From NCBI RefSeq assembly GCF_030372105.1, contig NZ_JAUDBQ010000017.1, positions 29,505 to 93,504 on the forward strand: DNA of 64,000 nt, read 5' to 3'. The notes beneath the pieces were generated by a model. That model did no database searches. It saw only the letters and a list, made by a program, of their open reading frames with translations, and had not been told where the DNA came from. Positions 41,979-51,420 of this stretch are shown piece after piece (position 1 is the first letter of the stretch; each line of letters opens with the position of its first letter). A program made the position numbers and the translations under genes. Source of the stretch: Cellulomonas cellasea (lineage in GTDB: Bacteria; Actinomycetota; Actinomycetes; Actinomycetales; Cellulomonadaceae).

Positions 41979-42038
41979 CAACACCGCTCCCTGGGGCACT
42001 GCCGCCCCGCAATCACCTGTTCAAGGAGGAATGACGTG

Positions 42039-43286
42039 ATGCGCAAGACAACCATCCGCAGCATGGGCGTGCTGGGGGCGGTCACGCTCGCTGCTGTGAG
42101 CCTGACGGCCTGCTCGTCGGACGGCGAGGCTGGCGGCGACGCCGGCAGCTCCTACACCTGGTGGGACCCGTACCCCCAGCACGACGCGGCGTCCGACTGG
42201 GGCAAGCGCGTCGAGGCGTGCGGCGTCGAGGCAGGCGTCACGGTCCAGCGCACCGCGTACGACACCACGGCCCTGACCAACCAGGCGATGCTCTCGGCGC
42301 AGGAGGGCACGTCGCCCGACGTGATCCTGCTCGACAACCCCGCCGTGTCCACGCTCGCCGACACCGGCATGCTCAACACGATGGAGGAGTTCGGCTTCGA
42401 CACCTCCGCGATCGACGAGAACCTCATCGCCGCGGGCCAGATCGACGGCGACACGTTCGGCATCCCGATCGGCGCGAACACCCTCGCGCTGTTCTACAAC
42501 CAGGACGTGCTGACGGCCGCGGGCGTCGACACCGCGAGCATCACCGACTGGGCTTCCCTCACGGACGCGCTGGCCAAGGTCACCTCGTCGGGCAAGAAGG
42601 GCATCACCTTCGCCGGGATCGGCACCGAGGAGGGCTCGTTCCAGTTCCTGCCGTGGTTCTGGGGCGCAGGCGCCGACCTGCGCGAGCTGGACTCGCCGCA
42701 GGCCGTCGCGGCGCTCGAGCTGTGGACGGGCTGGCTGGCCGACGGGTACGCGCCGAACTCGGTCATCAGCAACTCCCAGAACACCACCTGGGAGGAGTTC
42801 CTCACCGGTGACTTCGGGTTCGTGGTCAACGGCACGTGGCAGATCAACAGCGCCGCGGAGGCCGACTTCGCCACCGGCGTCATCCCGATCCCCGGCCAGA
42901 AGGGCGGCTCGGCAGCGGCCCCCACGGGCGGCGAGTTCGTGACGATGCCCGTGCAGAAGGACGAGGCCCGCTACGACACGACCCGCAAGATCGTCGAGTG
43001 CATGACGACCACTGACGGGTTCGTCGAGACCGGCACCACGTTCGCGTACTACATCCCGCCGACGGCCGACGGCCAGGCCGCGATCCTCGCGGAGAACGCC
43101 GACCTGGAGCCGTGGGTCGACGCCGTCAACGCCGCCAAGGGCCGGACCAGCGACGACCTCGGCACCGACTACCCGAAGGTCTCGGAGCAGCTCTGGACCG
43201 CAGTGCAGGAGGCGCTCTCCGGCGTCGAGACGCCCGAGGTCGCGCTGCAGCAGGCCCAGGAGGCCGCTGAAGCCGCGATCGGCTGA
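42039..43286 (+). CDS. Oligosaccharide ABC transporter substrate-binding lipoprotein (CUT1 type)
   Basis: 415 residues. Signal peptide with lipobox LTACSS, so the mature protein is a membrane-tethered lipoprotein. The SBP_bac_1 fold follows: SYTWWDPYPQHDAASDW at the N-lobe, LLDNPAVSTLADTG, GIPIGANTLALFYNQDVL and WFWGAGADLRELDSPQAVAALELW. Aromatic residues (Trp, Tyr) in these loops are typical of oligosaccharide binders. AAGGAGGA (42023-42030) sits before a GTG at 42036 and this ATG at 42039; either could start. It feeds the two permeases downstream. The glycosidases point to xylo- or arabino-oligosaccharides. Confidence 0.9.
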   Translation: MRKTTIRSMGVLGAVTLAAVSLTACSSDGEAGGDAGSSYTWWDPYPQHDAASDWGKRVEACGVEAGVTVQRTAYDTTALTNQAMLSAQEGTSPDVILLDNPAVSTLADTGMLNTMEEFGFDTSAIDENLIAAGQIDGDTFGIPIGANTLALFYNQDVLTAAGVDTASITDWASLTDALAKVTSSGKKGITFAGIGTEEGSFQFLPWFWGAGADLRELDSPQAVAALELWTGWLADGYAPNSVISNSQNTTWEEFLTGDFGFVVNGTWQINSAAEADFATGVIPIPGQKGGSAAAPTGGEFVTMPVQKDEARYDTTRKIVECMTTTDGFVETGTTFAYYIPPTADGQAAILAENADLEPWVDAVNAAKGRTSDDLGTDYPKVSEQLWTAVQEALSGVETPEVALQQAQEAAEAAIG

Positions 43287-43327
43287 CCTGGCACCGCCGC
43301 TGCACCGAGCATTGAGGAACTGACCTG

Positions 43328-44314
43328 ATGAAGATGACCCAGACCAGATCGGTCGGGGCCGGCGCGGCGGCGCCGGAAGGGGTGGCGGCGCGTGCCGTCG
43401 CCGCCCCGTCCGGCCGCACCACGAGCCGCCGGTCGCGATCCACCCGATGGGCGGCAGTCGGATTCGCCGCCCCGCTCGTGGTCTACCTGGTGGCGTTCTA
43501 CGCGTTCCCGCTCTGGCGGAACATCGAGCTGAGCCTGCACGACTACACGCCACGCGCGTTCGTGCAGGGCAACGCGGAGTTCGTGGGGCTGGACAACTAC
43601 TCCGACGTGCTCAGCTCGCGGACGTTCTGGCCCGCGTTGCGCAACACCGCGCTGTTCGTGGTGGTGTCCATCGCGTTCCAGTACGTGCTGGGCCTGGCGT
43701 TGGCGGTCTTCTTCCGGCAGAACTTCCGGCTCTCGGGGGTGCTGCGGGGGATGTTCCTGATCCCGTGGCTGCTGCCGCTGATCGTGTCCGCGTCCACGTG
43801 GTCGTGGATGCTCAACAGCGACAACGGCATCATCAACTCGGTGCTGGGCGCCTTCGGCGTCGGCCAGGTCAACTGGCTGACCTCGCCCGAGTGGGCCCTG
43901 GTGTCGGTGATTTTCGCCAACATCTGGCTGGGCATCCCGTTCAACCTGGTGATCCTCTACTCGGGGCTGCAGAACATCCCGGGCGACGTGTACGAGGCCG
44001 CGAGCCTCGACGGCGCGAGCGCCTGGCAGCAGTTCCGCAAGATCACGTTCCCGCTGCTGCGGCCCGTCTCGATCATCACGCTGCTGCTCGGGCTGATCTA
44101 CACGCTCAAGGTCGTCGACATCATCTGGATCATGACGACCGGCGGCCCCGGCAGCTCGTCGACGACCCTCGCCGTGTGGTCCTACCGGGAGGCGTTCGGC
44201 ACCGGCCAGCCCGACTTCTCGCCCGCTGCGGCGGTCGGCAACCTGCTGATCCTCATCGCGCTCGCCTTCGGGTTCGTGTACCTGCACCTCCAGCGCCGAC
44301 AGGAGCAGTCATGA
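43328..44314 (+). CDS. Oligosaccharide ABC transporter permease 1 (MalF-like)
   Basis: 328 residues with six predicted helices: RWAAVGFAAPLVVYLVAFYAFP, ALFVVVSIAFQYVLGLALAVFF, GMFLIPWLLPLIVSASTWSWM and others. The EAA loop EAASLDGASAWQQFRKITFPLLRPVSII (key residues EAA and G) contacts the ATPase. After a long basic N-terminus it starts at ATG 43328 with GAGGAA upstream. Its stop overlaps the next permease (ATGA). No ATPase gene is present, so a shared MsiK-type ATPase from elsewhere is expected. Confidence 0.9.
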   Translation: MKMTQTRSVGAGAAAPEGVAARAVAAPSGRTTSRRSRSTRWAAVGFAAPLVVYLVAFYAFPLWRNIELSLHDYTPRAFVQGNAEFVGLDNYSDVLSSRTFWPALRNTALFVVVSIAFQYVLGLALAVFFRQNFRLSGVLRGMFLIPWLLPLIVSASTWSWMLNSDNGIINSVLGAFGVGQVNWLTSPEWALVSVIFANIWLGIPFNLVILYSGLQNIPGDVYEAASLDGASAWQQFRKITFPLLRPVSIITLLLGLIYTLKVVDIIWIMTTGGPGSSSTTLAVWSYREAFGTGQPDFSPAAAVGNLLILIALAFGFVYLHLQRRQEQS

Positions 44315-45129
44315 CCGGCCACCGTCCCTGGTGGAAGACAGCCCTGGGCGTCTTCTTCACCGCCCTGATGCTGTTCCCCGTCTACTGGATGGTGAACGTC
44401 TCGCTCACCAAGACCAGCGACATGCGCTCGGACCCCCCGCACTGGTTCCCGTGGAACCCCACGCTCGAGGGCTACCGCAACGTCCTCGACCACCAGCTGC
44501 CGCACCTGGGCACGAGCATGCTCATCGGGCTCGGCACCGTGGTGCTCACGCTCGTCGTCGCGGCCCCCGCGGCGTACTCGCTGGCGCAGCTCAACCTGCG
44601 CGGCGGCAAGACGTTGAACTTCGTGCTGCTCGTGGCGCAGATGATCCCCGGCGTGATCATGGCGATGGGCTTCTACGCCATCTACATCAAGCTCGGCCTG
44701 CTCAACACGGTGTGGGGCCTGATCGTCGCGGACTCCACCGTCGCGGTGCCGTTCGCGGTGCTCTTGCTGACCACGTTCATGCAGGGCATCCCACGCGAGC
44801 TGATCCAGGCCGCCACCGTCGACGGCGCGGGCACCTGGCGCACGTTCTGGTCGGTGGTGCTGCCGGTGAGCCGCAACTCGATGATCACCGCGTCGCTGTT
44901 CGCGTTCCTGTGGTCGTGGTCGGACTTCATCTTCGCCTCGACCCTCAACCGCAACGGGGACCTGATCCCCATCACGCTCGGCATCTACAAGTACATCGGC
45001 AACAACACCACGCAGTGGAACTCGATCATGGCGACCGCCGTGGTCGCGTCGATCCCCGCCGCGGTGCTGCTCGTCGTGGCCCAGCGGTACGTCGCCGCCG
45101 GTGTCACCGCAGGGGCAGTCAAGGACTGA
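44311..45129 (+). CDS. Oligosaccharide ABC transporter permease 2 (MalG-like)
   Basis: 272 residues. Helices WWKTALGVFFTALMLFPVYWM, LIGLGTVVLTLVVAAPAAYSL, FVLLVAQMIPGVIMAMGFYAI and more. The EAA-type loop reads LIQAATVDGAGTWRTFWSVVLPVSRNSMI. The C-terminus ends QRYVAAGVTAGAVKD, as usual for MalG-like proteins. It is translated through an ATGA overlap with permease 1. Together with the binding protein it moves the oligosaccharide into the cell. Confidence 0.9.
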   Translation: MTGHRPWWKTALGVFFTALMLFPVYWMVNVSLTKTSDMRSDPPHWFPWNPTLEGYRNVLDHQLPHLGTSMLIGLGTVVLTLVVAAPAAYSLAQLNLRGGKTLNFVLLVAQMIPGVIMAMGFYAIYIKLGLLNTVWGLIVADSTVAVPFAVLLLTTFMQGIPRELIQAATVDGAGTWRTFWSVVLPVSRNSMITASLFAFLWSWSDFIFASTLNRNGDLIPITLGIYKYIGNNTTQWNSIMATAVVASIPAAVLLVVAQRYVAAGVTAGAVKD

Positions 45130-45176
45130 GCCCCACCCCCGACCGTCCATTTCCGCAAGACCGGAGTGCCAGCACC

Positions 45177-47180
45177 ATGGTGACCTTCCACCCGTCCGCC
45201 ACGTCCCTCGAGATCCGCCACCGCCATGAGGTGCTGACCATCGAGGCGTGGGGGGTCGACAGCGTCCGCGTCCGCGCGGCGCAGTACCGCATCCCCGCCG
45301 AGAGCCAGGGCGCGCTCGACGAGGCGCCCGCCTCGCCGGCCCCGTCGATCGAGGCAGGCGACGCGCAGGCGACGTTCCGGCATGGCGAGTTGACCGTCGA
45401 GGTCGACTTCGACCTGGGCGCCGCCTACCCGGAGCCGCTGTTGACGTTCCGCCGCACCAGCACGGGGGAGGAACTGCTCACGGAGAGCCGCGAGCACTTC
45501 TGGATGCCGGGCGCGCGCTCGTACCAGGGCAACCGCGCGGGGGCCTACGAGATCCACCAGCAGTTCGCGGCGTACGACGGCGAGAAGTTGTACGGCCTGG
45601 GCCAGCGCACGCACGGCCGGCTCGACATCAAGGGCCTGTCGCTCGACCTGGTGCAGCGCAACGCCGAGGTCAACATCCCATTCGTGCTGTCCAACCGGGG
45701 CTATGGCCTGCTGTGGAACGTGCCGGCGGTGGGGCGTGTGGAGTTCGCGCAGAACGCGACGCGGTGGAGCGTGGGCCAAGCGCGGGAGATCGACTACTGG
45801 TTCACGGCCGCGCCGACGCCCGCCGACATCATGGCGCGGTACGCCGACGCGACCGGGCACGTGCCCGAGTTGCCGCAGTGGGCGTCGGGGTTCTGGCAGT
45901 GCAAGCTGCGCTACCTCGACCAGGACGAGCTGCTGGGCGTCGCCCGCGAGCACAAGCGGCGCGGGCTGCCCATGTCCGTGATCGTGACGGACTACTTCCA
46001 CTGGTCGGCGATGGGGGACTTCCGCTTCGACGAGGCCGAGTGGCCCGACCCGCAGGCCATGGTCGACGAGCTGCACGATCTGGGCATCGAGCTCATGGTG
46101 TCCATCTGGCCCACGATCTCCCCGCTGTCGGAGAACTTCGCGGACTACCGCGACCAGGGGCTGCTGGTCGGCTCGGACCAGGGCGTCGAGTTCCACCAGA
46201 CCATCCAGGACAAGGGCATGACCACGCCCATGCCGCTGGCGTTCTACGACCCGACGAACCCCCGCACCCGGGAGTACGTGTGGGACCTGGTGCGGCGCAA
46301 CTACCTGGACCTGGGCATCAAGGTGTTCTGGCTGGACGCGTCGGAGCCCGAGCTCAACCCCGCGCACCCCGGCAACCTGACGTTGTACGCCGGCCCGGGC
46401 GCCGAGGTCGCGAACATCTACCCGCGTGACAACGCCCGGCTCTTCGCCGAGGGCATGGCGGCCGCGGGCCAGGAGCCCACGGTGCTGCTGTGCCGCTCCG
46501 CGTGGGCCGGCGCGCAGAAGCACGGCGCGGCCGTGTGGTCGGGGGACATCCCGGCGACGTGGCTCTCGCTCGAGCAGCAGATCCGCGCGGGCCTCAACAT
46601 CGCCATCTCCGGCATCCCGTGGTGGACCACCGACATCGGCGGCTTCCACGGCGGCGACTCCCGAGACCCGGCGTACCGCGAGCTGATGATCCGCTGGTTC
46701 CAGTACGGCGTGTTCTGCCCGTTGTTCCGCCTGCACGGCGACCGCGACCCCCGCACCCCCACGTCGTACGCCCAGACCGGCGGGCCCAACGAGGTGTGGT
46801 CGTTCGGCGACGAGGCTTACGAGATCATCGCGGACCTGCTGCACCTGCGCGAGCGCCTGCGCCCGTACATCCACGAGCAGATGAGCCTCGCCTCGTCGGA
46901 CGGCCTGCCGCCCATGCGCCCGCTGTTCGTCGACCACCCGGACGACCCGGGCGCCTGGGAGGTCGAGGACGAGTTCCTGTTCGGCCCCGACATCCTCGTC
47001 GCGCCCATCTCCCGTGCGGGCCAGCGCTCGCGGGCCGTGTACCTGCCGCGTGGGGCCCGCTGGGTCGACGCCGCCACGGGCGACGTGCACGAGGGCGGCC
47101 AGACGATCGAGGCCGACGCGCCCCTCGAGCGCATCCCGGTGTTCACCCGCGAGGGGTCCAGCGTCCCGCTGCGCCCCTGA
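45177..47180 (+). CDS. GH31 glycoside hydrolase, alpha-xylosidase-like
   Basis: 667 residues, cytoplasmic (no signal peptide). N-terminal beta-sandwich domain, then a (beta/alpha)8 barrel. The nucleophile Asp387 is in FWLDASEPE and the acid/base Asp457 is in WSGDIPATW, as in the YicI-type subgroup. Others present are GFWQCKLRY, TDYFHWSAMGDFRFD and LFRLHGDRDP. The neighbours suggest release of alpha-xylose residues from xyloglucan-type oligosaccharides, with the GH127 enzyme acting on beta-L-arabinofuranose. ATG 45177; 47 bp separate it from the permease gene. Alpha-glucosidase activity is the alternative. Confidence 0.9.
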   Translation: MVTFHPSATSLEIRHRHEVLTIEAWGVDSVRVRAAQYRIPAESQGALDEAPASPAPSIEAGDAQATFRHGELTVEVDFDLGAAYPEPLLTFRRTSTGEELLTESREHFWMPGARSYQGNRAGAYEIHQQFAAYDGEKLYGLGQRTHGRLDIKGLSLDLVQRNAEVNIPFVLSNRGYGLLWNVPAVGRVEFAQNATRWSVGQAREIDYWFTAAPTPADIMARYADATGHVPELPQWASGFWQCKLRYLDQDELLGVAREHKRRGLPMSVIVTDYFHWSAMGDFRFDEAEWPDPQAMVDELHDLGIELMVSIWPTISPLSENFADYRDQGLLVGSDQGVEFHQTIQDKGMTTPMPLAFYDPTNPRTREYVWDLVRRNYLDLGIKVFWLDASEPELNPAHPGNLTLYAGPGAEVANIYPRDNARLFAEGMAAAGQEPTVLLCRSAWAGAQKHGAAVWSGDIPATWLSLEQQIRAGLNIAISGIPWWTTDIGGFHGGDSRDPAYRELMIRWFQYGVFCPLFRLHGDRDPRTPTSYAQTGGPNEVWSFGDEAYEIIADLLHLRERLRPYIHEQMSLASSDGLPPMRPLFVDHPDDPGAWEVEDEFLFGPDILVAPISRAGQRSRAVYLPRGARWVDAATGDVHEGGQTIEADAPLERIPVFTREGSSVPLRP

Positions 47181-47228
47181 CGGCCTGAAGGCCCCGCTCG
47201 TGATTCGCAGACGAAGAAAGTAGACGCC

Positions 47229-49187
47229 GTGCTCCCCACCATCATCGACGTCCGCCGAGGACCTGGCAGCGACCGCGCAGGCGGCGTGCCCGTGTCGCCC
47301 GCGCGGGGGTCCAGGCGCCCGCTCGGGCTCGCCGAGATCGCGCTCACCGACGGCTTCTGGGCCACGCTCCAGCAGACCAACGCGGCGGCCACCCTCGCGC
47401 ACTGCGAGGAGTGGATGGAGCGGCTCGGCTGGATCGCGAGCTTCGACCGGGTGGCCGACGGGACGATCGGGCCCGATCGCCCGGGCTGGTCGTTCGCCGA
47501 CTCGGAGCTCTACAAGCTCCTCGAGGCGCTGGCCTGGGAGCACGGCCGCACGGGCTCGACGGACGTGGACGAGACCTTCACTCGGCTAGCCGAGCGGGTC
47601 GCCCGCGCGCAGGACCCGGACGGGTACCTCAACACCTGCTTCGGCCACGGCACGCAGCAGCCGCGGTACTCGGACCTGGAGATGGGCCACGAGCTCTACA
47701 ACACCGGCCACCTGCTGCAGGCTGCTGTGGCCCGGGTGCGCACGGTGGGCGTCGACGCGTTCGTCGAGGTCGCGCGCCGCGCCGCCGACCACGTGTGCCG
47801 CGAGTTCGGCCCCGGGGGACGGGAGGCGATCTGCGGGCACCCGGAGATCGAGGTCGGGCTCACCGAGCTGGGCCGCGCGCTCGACGAGCCCCGGTACCTG
47901 GCGCAGGCGGAGCTGTTCGTGGACCGCCGCGGGCGAGGGCTGCTCGGGCCCGTCCAATTCGGGCCCGCGTACTTCCAGGACGACGTGCCGGTGCGCGAGG
48001 CGACGGTGTGGCGCGGCCACGCCGTGCGCGCGCTGTACCTCGCCGCCGCCGCCGTGGACCTCGCCGTGGACCGCGACGACGCCGACCTGCTCGCGGTGCT
48101 CGAGCGGCAGTGGACCGCCACCGTGGCACGGCGCACCTACCTGACCGGCGGCATGGGGTCCCACCATCAGGACGAGGGCTTCGGCGACGACTGGGTGCTG
48201 CCGCCCGACCGCGCCTACTGCGAGACGTGCGCGGGCATCGCGTCGAACATGGTCTCCTGGCGGCTGTTCCTGGCCACCGGGGACGAGCGGTACGCGGACC
48301 TGATGGAGCGCACGTTCTACAACGTGATCGCGACCTCCCCGCGCGCCGACGGCAAGGCCTTCTTCTACGCGAACCCGCTGCAGCAGCGCACCCCCGCCGA
48401 GGGCTCCGTGGCCGACGAGGTCAACCCGCGCGCCGAGGGCGGCCAGCGGGCGCCCTGGTTCGACGTCTCCTGCTGCCCGACCAACCTCGCGCGGACCCTC
48501 GCGACCTGGCAGTCCTACGCCGCCGTCGCGGAGCCGGACGGGCTGACGCTGCTGCAGTACGCGTCGGGCGCCCTGCGCGTCGAGCTCGACGGTGGCGGCG
48601 TGCTCGGCTTCGACGTCAGCACCGCCTACCCCGACGCGGGGACCGTGACGGTGCGCGTCACCGAGGCCCCCGACCGCCCGGTGCGGCTGCGGCTGCGCGT
48701 GCCCGAGTGGGCGCACGGCGCAGTGCTCTCCGAGGGCGGCGGCGAGCGGCCCGTCGAGCCGGGCCTGGTGGACGTCGAGCGCCTGCTCGCAGTGGGGGAG
48801 GAGGTCCGTCTCACGCTGCCCATGGAGCCACGCCTGACCTGGCCCGACGAGCGCATCGACGCCGTGCGCGGCTGCGTGGCCGTCGAGGCCGGACCCCGGG
48901 TGCTCTGCCTGGAATCCGTCGACCTGCCGGTGGGGGTGGACCTCGACGACGTGCGGCTCGACGCGTCGATAGCGCCAGTCGCCGCTTCCGGGGGTCTCTC
49001 GGGCGCCGTGGTCCGGGCCCAGGTGGTGACGCACACCGACGGCGCCGGGGCGCTGCCCTACAGCCGGCGGCAGGCGTCGGCGCCCGCGCGCGAGTCCGTC
49101 GAGCTGCGGCTCACGCCGTACCACTCGTGGGCCGAGCGCGGCCCCTCGACGATGCGGGTGTGGCTCCCCACCGTCAGGCCGCGCTGA
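47229..49187 (+). CDS. GH127 beta-L-arabinofuranosidase
   Basis: 652 residues. The catalytic domain is an (alpha/alpha)6 barrel followed by beta-sandwich domains. The active site of the Bifidobacterium enzyme HypBA1 can be mapped: Glu316 in HHQDEGFGDDW (acid/base), Glu332 and Cys334 in YCETCAG, and Cys415-Cys416 in DVSCCPTNLAR (zinc ligands and cysteine nucleophile). The N-terminus (PLGLAEIALTDGFWATLQQTN) is also typical. No signal peptide, so it acts on imported oligosaccharides. The GTG start at 47229 has AGAAAG upstream. It is the last gene of the LacI-controlled cluster and converges on the response regulator gene. Confidence 0.92.
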   Translation: MLPTIIDVRRGPGSDRAGGVPVSPARGSRRPLGLAEIALTDGFWATLQQTNAAATLAHCEEWMERLGWIASFDRVADGTIGPDRPGWSFADSELYKLLEALAWEHGRTGSTDVDETFTRLAERVARAQDPDGYLNTCFGHGTQQPRYSDLEMGHELYNTGHLLQAAVARVRTVGVDAFVEVARRAADHVCREFGPGGREAICGHPEIEVGLTELGRALDEPRYLAQAELFVDRRGRGLLGPVQFGPAYFQDDVPVREATVWRGHAVRALYLAAAAVDLAVDRDDADLLAVLERQWTATVARRTYLTGGMGSHHQDEGFGDDWVLPPDRAYCETCAGIASNMVSWRLFLATGDERYADLMERTFYNVIATSPRADGKAFFYANPLQQRTPAEGSVADEVNPRAEGGQRAPWFDVSCCPTNLARTLATWQSYAAVAEPDGLTLLQYASGALRVELDGGGVLGFDVSTAYPDAGTVTVRVTEAPDRPVRLRLRVPEWAHGAVLSEGGGERPVEPGLVDVERLLAVGEEVRLTLPMEPRLTWPDERIDAVRGCVAVEAGPRVLCLESVDLPVGVDLDDVRLDASIAPVAASGGLSGAVVRAQVVTHTDGAGALPYSRRQASAPARESVELRLTPYHSWAERGPSTMRVWLPTVRPR

Positions 49188-49200
49188 CGGCGCAACCCGC

Positions 49201-49863
49201 TCAGGCCTCCGGCTGGCGCAGAGAGAGGTCCGCACGGTCCACGATCACACCGAGCTCTGTGCGTGTGGCGACTCCGAGCTTGCCCATCGCTCGGGAGAGG
49301 TGGGCTTTCACTGTCGACTCGGAGCAGAAGGCCACCACGCCGATCTCGGCATTCGTCAGTCCAGACGGAAGATGTTGGGCGAGTTCGAGCTCGCGTTCTG
49401 TGAGCCGGGCGAGCGCCAGCCGCGCGGTGGACCTGCGACTGTCACGGCCGTCGGCCACATGGCGGATCGCCACACGAGCAGAACTGGGGTCGAGCGCACC
49501 GCCACCGCCTGCGACCTTCTCGATGCTGTCGGCGATCTGCCCGGGGTCGGCGTCCTTGGTCAGGAAGCCCTGTGCGCCAGCACGGAGCGCCTCGAGGACG
49601 GTCTCATCAGTGCCGAACGAGGTGAGCGCGATGACGGCTGGGGGGTGGGGAAGGCGACGGACCTCCGTGATGGCGGCGACTCCGCCGACCCGCGCCATGT
49701 GCAGGTCCATGAGCACGACATCGGGGCGATGGGCGTGGATCGCGGCGACCACCTCGTCTCCGTCCGCGGCGTCACCGACGACCTCGATGCCCTGGTCAGT
49801 GAGGATCTTGGTCAGCAGCTGGCGCACGAGCGCGTCGTCGTCGACGACGAGGACTCTGGTCAC
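49201..49863 (-). CDS. NarL/LuxR-type response regulator
   Basis: 220 residues. Receiver domain with acidic pocket VLVVDDDALV, phospho-acceptor Asp53 in VVLMDLHM and Lys in GFLTKDAD. LuxR-type HTH near the C-terminus: LTERELELAQHLPSGLTNAEIGVVAFCSESTVKAHLSRAMGKLGVATRTEL. The start is GTG 49863, 38 bp after the sensor kinase stop on the same strand. It is the cognate partner of the kinase upstream. Confidence 0.9.
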   Translation of the reverse strand: MTRVLVVDDDALVRQLLTKILTDQGIEVVGDAADGDEVVAAIHAHRPDVVLMDLHMARVGGVAAITEVRRLPHPPAVIALTSFGTDETVLEALRAGAQGFLTKDADPGQIADSIEKVAGGGGALDPSSARVAIRHVADGRDSRRSTARLALARLTERELELAQHLPSGLTNAEIGVVAFCSESTVKAHLSRAMGKLGVATRTELGVIVDRADLSLRQPEA

Positions 49864-49901
49864 GCGGTGAGCGTACGGGCCTGCGCCCACACGCCATGAC
49901 G

Positions 49902-51260
49902 TCAGTCGGCCTGCGCCCAGGGCAGATGGGCTGTGACGGTGTGCCAACCGCCGTCGACCTGGACGTCCAGCCATCCGCCGACCCGCTCGGCACGCTCCCG
50001 CATGCCGAGGATCCCGGAGCCGGAGCGAGCCGGCGGGGGACGGTCGAGCGAGCCGAGAGGATTGGCGACCCGGATCGTGACGCCGATCTGCCGACCGGCG
50101 CGCACATCGACCTCCACGGGATGCCCTGGCGCATGCTTGAGCGCATTGGTGAGGGACTCTTGCACGATGCGGAACGCCGCGCGGTTCAGTGCCGGCGCCG
50201 CCAGATGGGCGTCTGCGACGTAGACGGCACTGGCGACCCAACTCCCGTGCAGGCGTGCGTTGTCGAGCAGGCCAGCGAGGTCTTCGAGGGTGGCCCCCGG
50301 GGAATGGTCGTCATCTGCGCCGGTGCGCAGCGTCGCGACCAGGCCTCGCATCTCTGCGAGTGCCTGCTGGGCGGAGGTGCGCATCTGCTGGGTGGCTGCT
50401 CGCACTTCGGCCGACGAGGCCGCCCGATCGACCTCGAGGGCCGACGCCTGCAGGGAGATGAGGGAGATGTGGTGGGCGACGGTGTCGTGGACCTCGCGTG
50501 CGATGAGGTCGCGCTCTTCCTGCCGGGTCATCTTGTCGCGAAGTTGGTTGGTCGTGGCGGACTGGGCGTCCTTGTCCGCAACGGCAGCCGCCGCGACTCT
50601 CTGCCAGCGCCGGGCTAGGCCCACGCCGACAGCCACTGCCACGCAGAGGGCTCCGATGACCCAGAACCCCTCGGTGGTCAAGTACGACAACTGGCCCGTG
50701 GCAGAGCTAGTCGACGACATCACCATGTACGCGGGGTCGCGCAGCGCGTCGCGACCCAGGGCGATGGCAGTGGCCGCAGTCGTCGCGGCGCCGCAGAGCC
50801 AGGCGGTGCGGCGCGGGGCGCTCGCGATGACCCAGGTGAGCGACAGCAGCGCGGCGAAGGAGTCCAGCGGGAGGATGACCGCCGCCGCGCTCGCGACGAG
50901 GCAGACCCGCACGGGCTGATTGCGGCGCCAGACGAGGAGCCCGGCGATGCCCAGGCCGGCCAGCATCGCCACCAGGGTGAGCCCGAGCATGGGCTCCCCG
51001 CTGGCGTCACGCGCGTTCGAGTCGAAGGAGGAGGCGACCAGCGCGGAGAACGCCGCGACCACGACGGCCCCGACCGTCCCCGCCTGGCGGCGGCCACGAC
51101 GGGTCGCGTCGAACACCACCGGGACAGGGCCCTGGCCGAACGGGGGGTGGGCGTACGGCGGTGTGGTGGAAGGGAGGGGATGCGCCGGCCTGGTGGGGCC
51201 CGCGACCCTCTGCGTTCCGGCGGCTGGCATGTCTCTGAGGGTAGGAGCAGCCGCCGACAT
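49902..51260 (-). CDS. Membrane sensor histidine kinase (HisKA_3, NarL-type partner)
   Basis: 452 residues if started at ATG 51260 (GACGAGGA is very close); ATG 51230 is an alternative. An N-terminal Pro-rich cytoplasmic part precedes about five to six helices, which make up the membrane sensor (for example VVVAAFSALVASSF, LTLVAMLAGLGIAGLLVW). The HisKA_3 domain carries the phospho-His in IAREVHDTVAHHISLISLQASALE, and the HATPase_c domain has FRIVQESLTNALKHAPG and RSGSGILGMRERAERVGG. Its stimulus is unknown. The gene is upstream of the response regulator and divergent from the DUF4352 gene. Confidence 0.88.
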   Translation of the reverse strand: MSAAAPTLRDMPAAGTQRVAGPTRPAHPLPSTTPPYAHPPFGQGPVPVVFDATRRGRRQAGTVGAVVVAAFSALVASSFDSNARDASGEPMLGLTLVAMLAGLGIAGLLVWRRNQPVRVCLVASAAAVILPLDSFAALLSLTWVIASAPRRTAWLCGAATTAATAIALGRDALRDPAYMVMSSTSSATGQLSYLTTEGFWVIGALCVAVAVGVGLARRWQRVAAAAVADKDAQSATTNQLRDKMTRQEERDLIAREVHDTVAHHISLISLQASALEVDRAASSAEVRAATQQMRTSAQQALAEMRGLVATLRTGADDDHSPGATLEDLAGLLDNARLHGSWVASAVYVADAHLAAPALNRAAFRIVQESLTNALKHAPGHPVEVDVRAGRQIGVTIRVANPLGSLDRPPPARSGSGILGMRERAERVGGWLDVQVDGGWHTVTAHLPWAQAD

Positions 51261-51352
51261 TCCTCGTCGGCTGATCAGGCACGATCCGGCCAGCGGCTAT
51301 GCCCGATCGGGCATGACGGTGTGGCCGGTCGGCGGATGCCGCGTGGGCGCGC

Positions 51353-51420
51353 CGCCGGACAGGCTCAGGCCGTCGCAGCGACCGGACCGGGTCGCCGCGA
51401 CGGCCTGAGCCTGTCCGGCG
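51353..51420. repeat. Very long near-perfect hairpin (inverted repeat)
   Basis: Arms 51353-51376 and 51397-51420 are perfect 24-base inverted repeats. The 20-base spacer itself folds, with six more pairs (51378-51383 with 51390-51395) around a loop GGACCG. One A-C mismatch separates the two stems. It sits in front of the DUF4352 reading frame. Confidence 0.8.
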
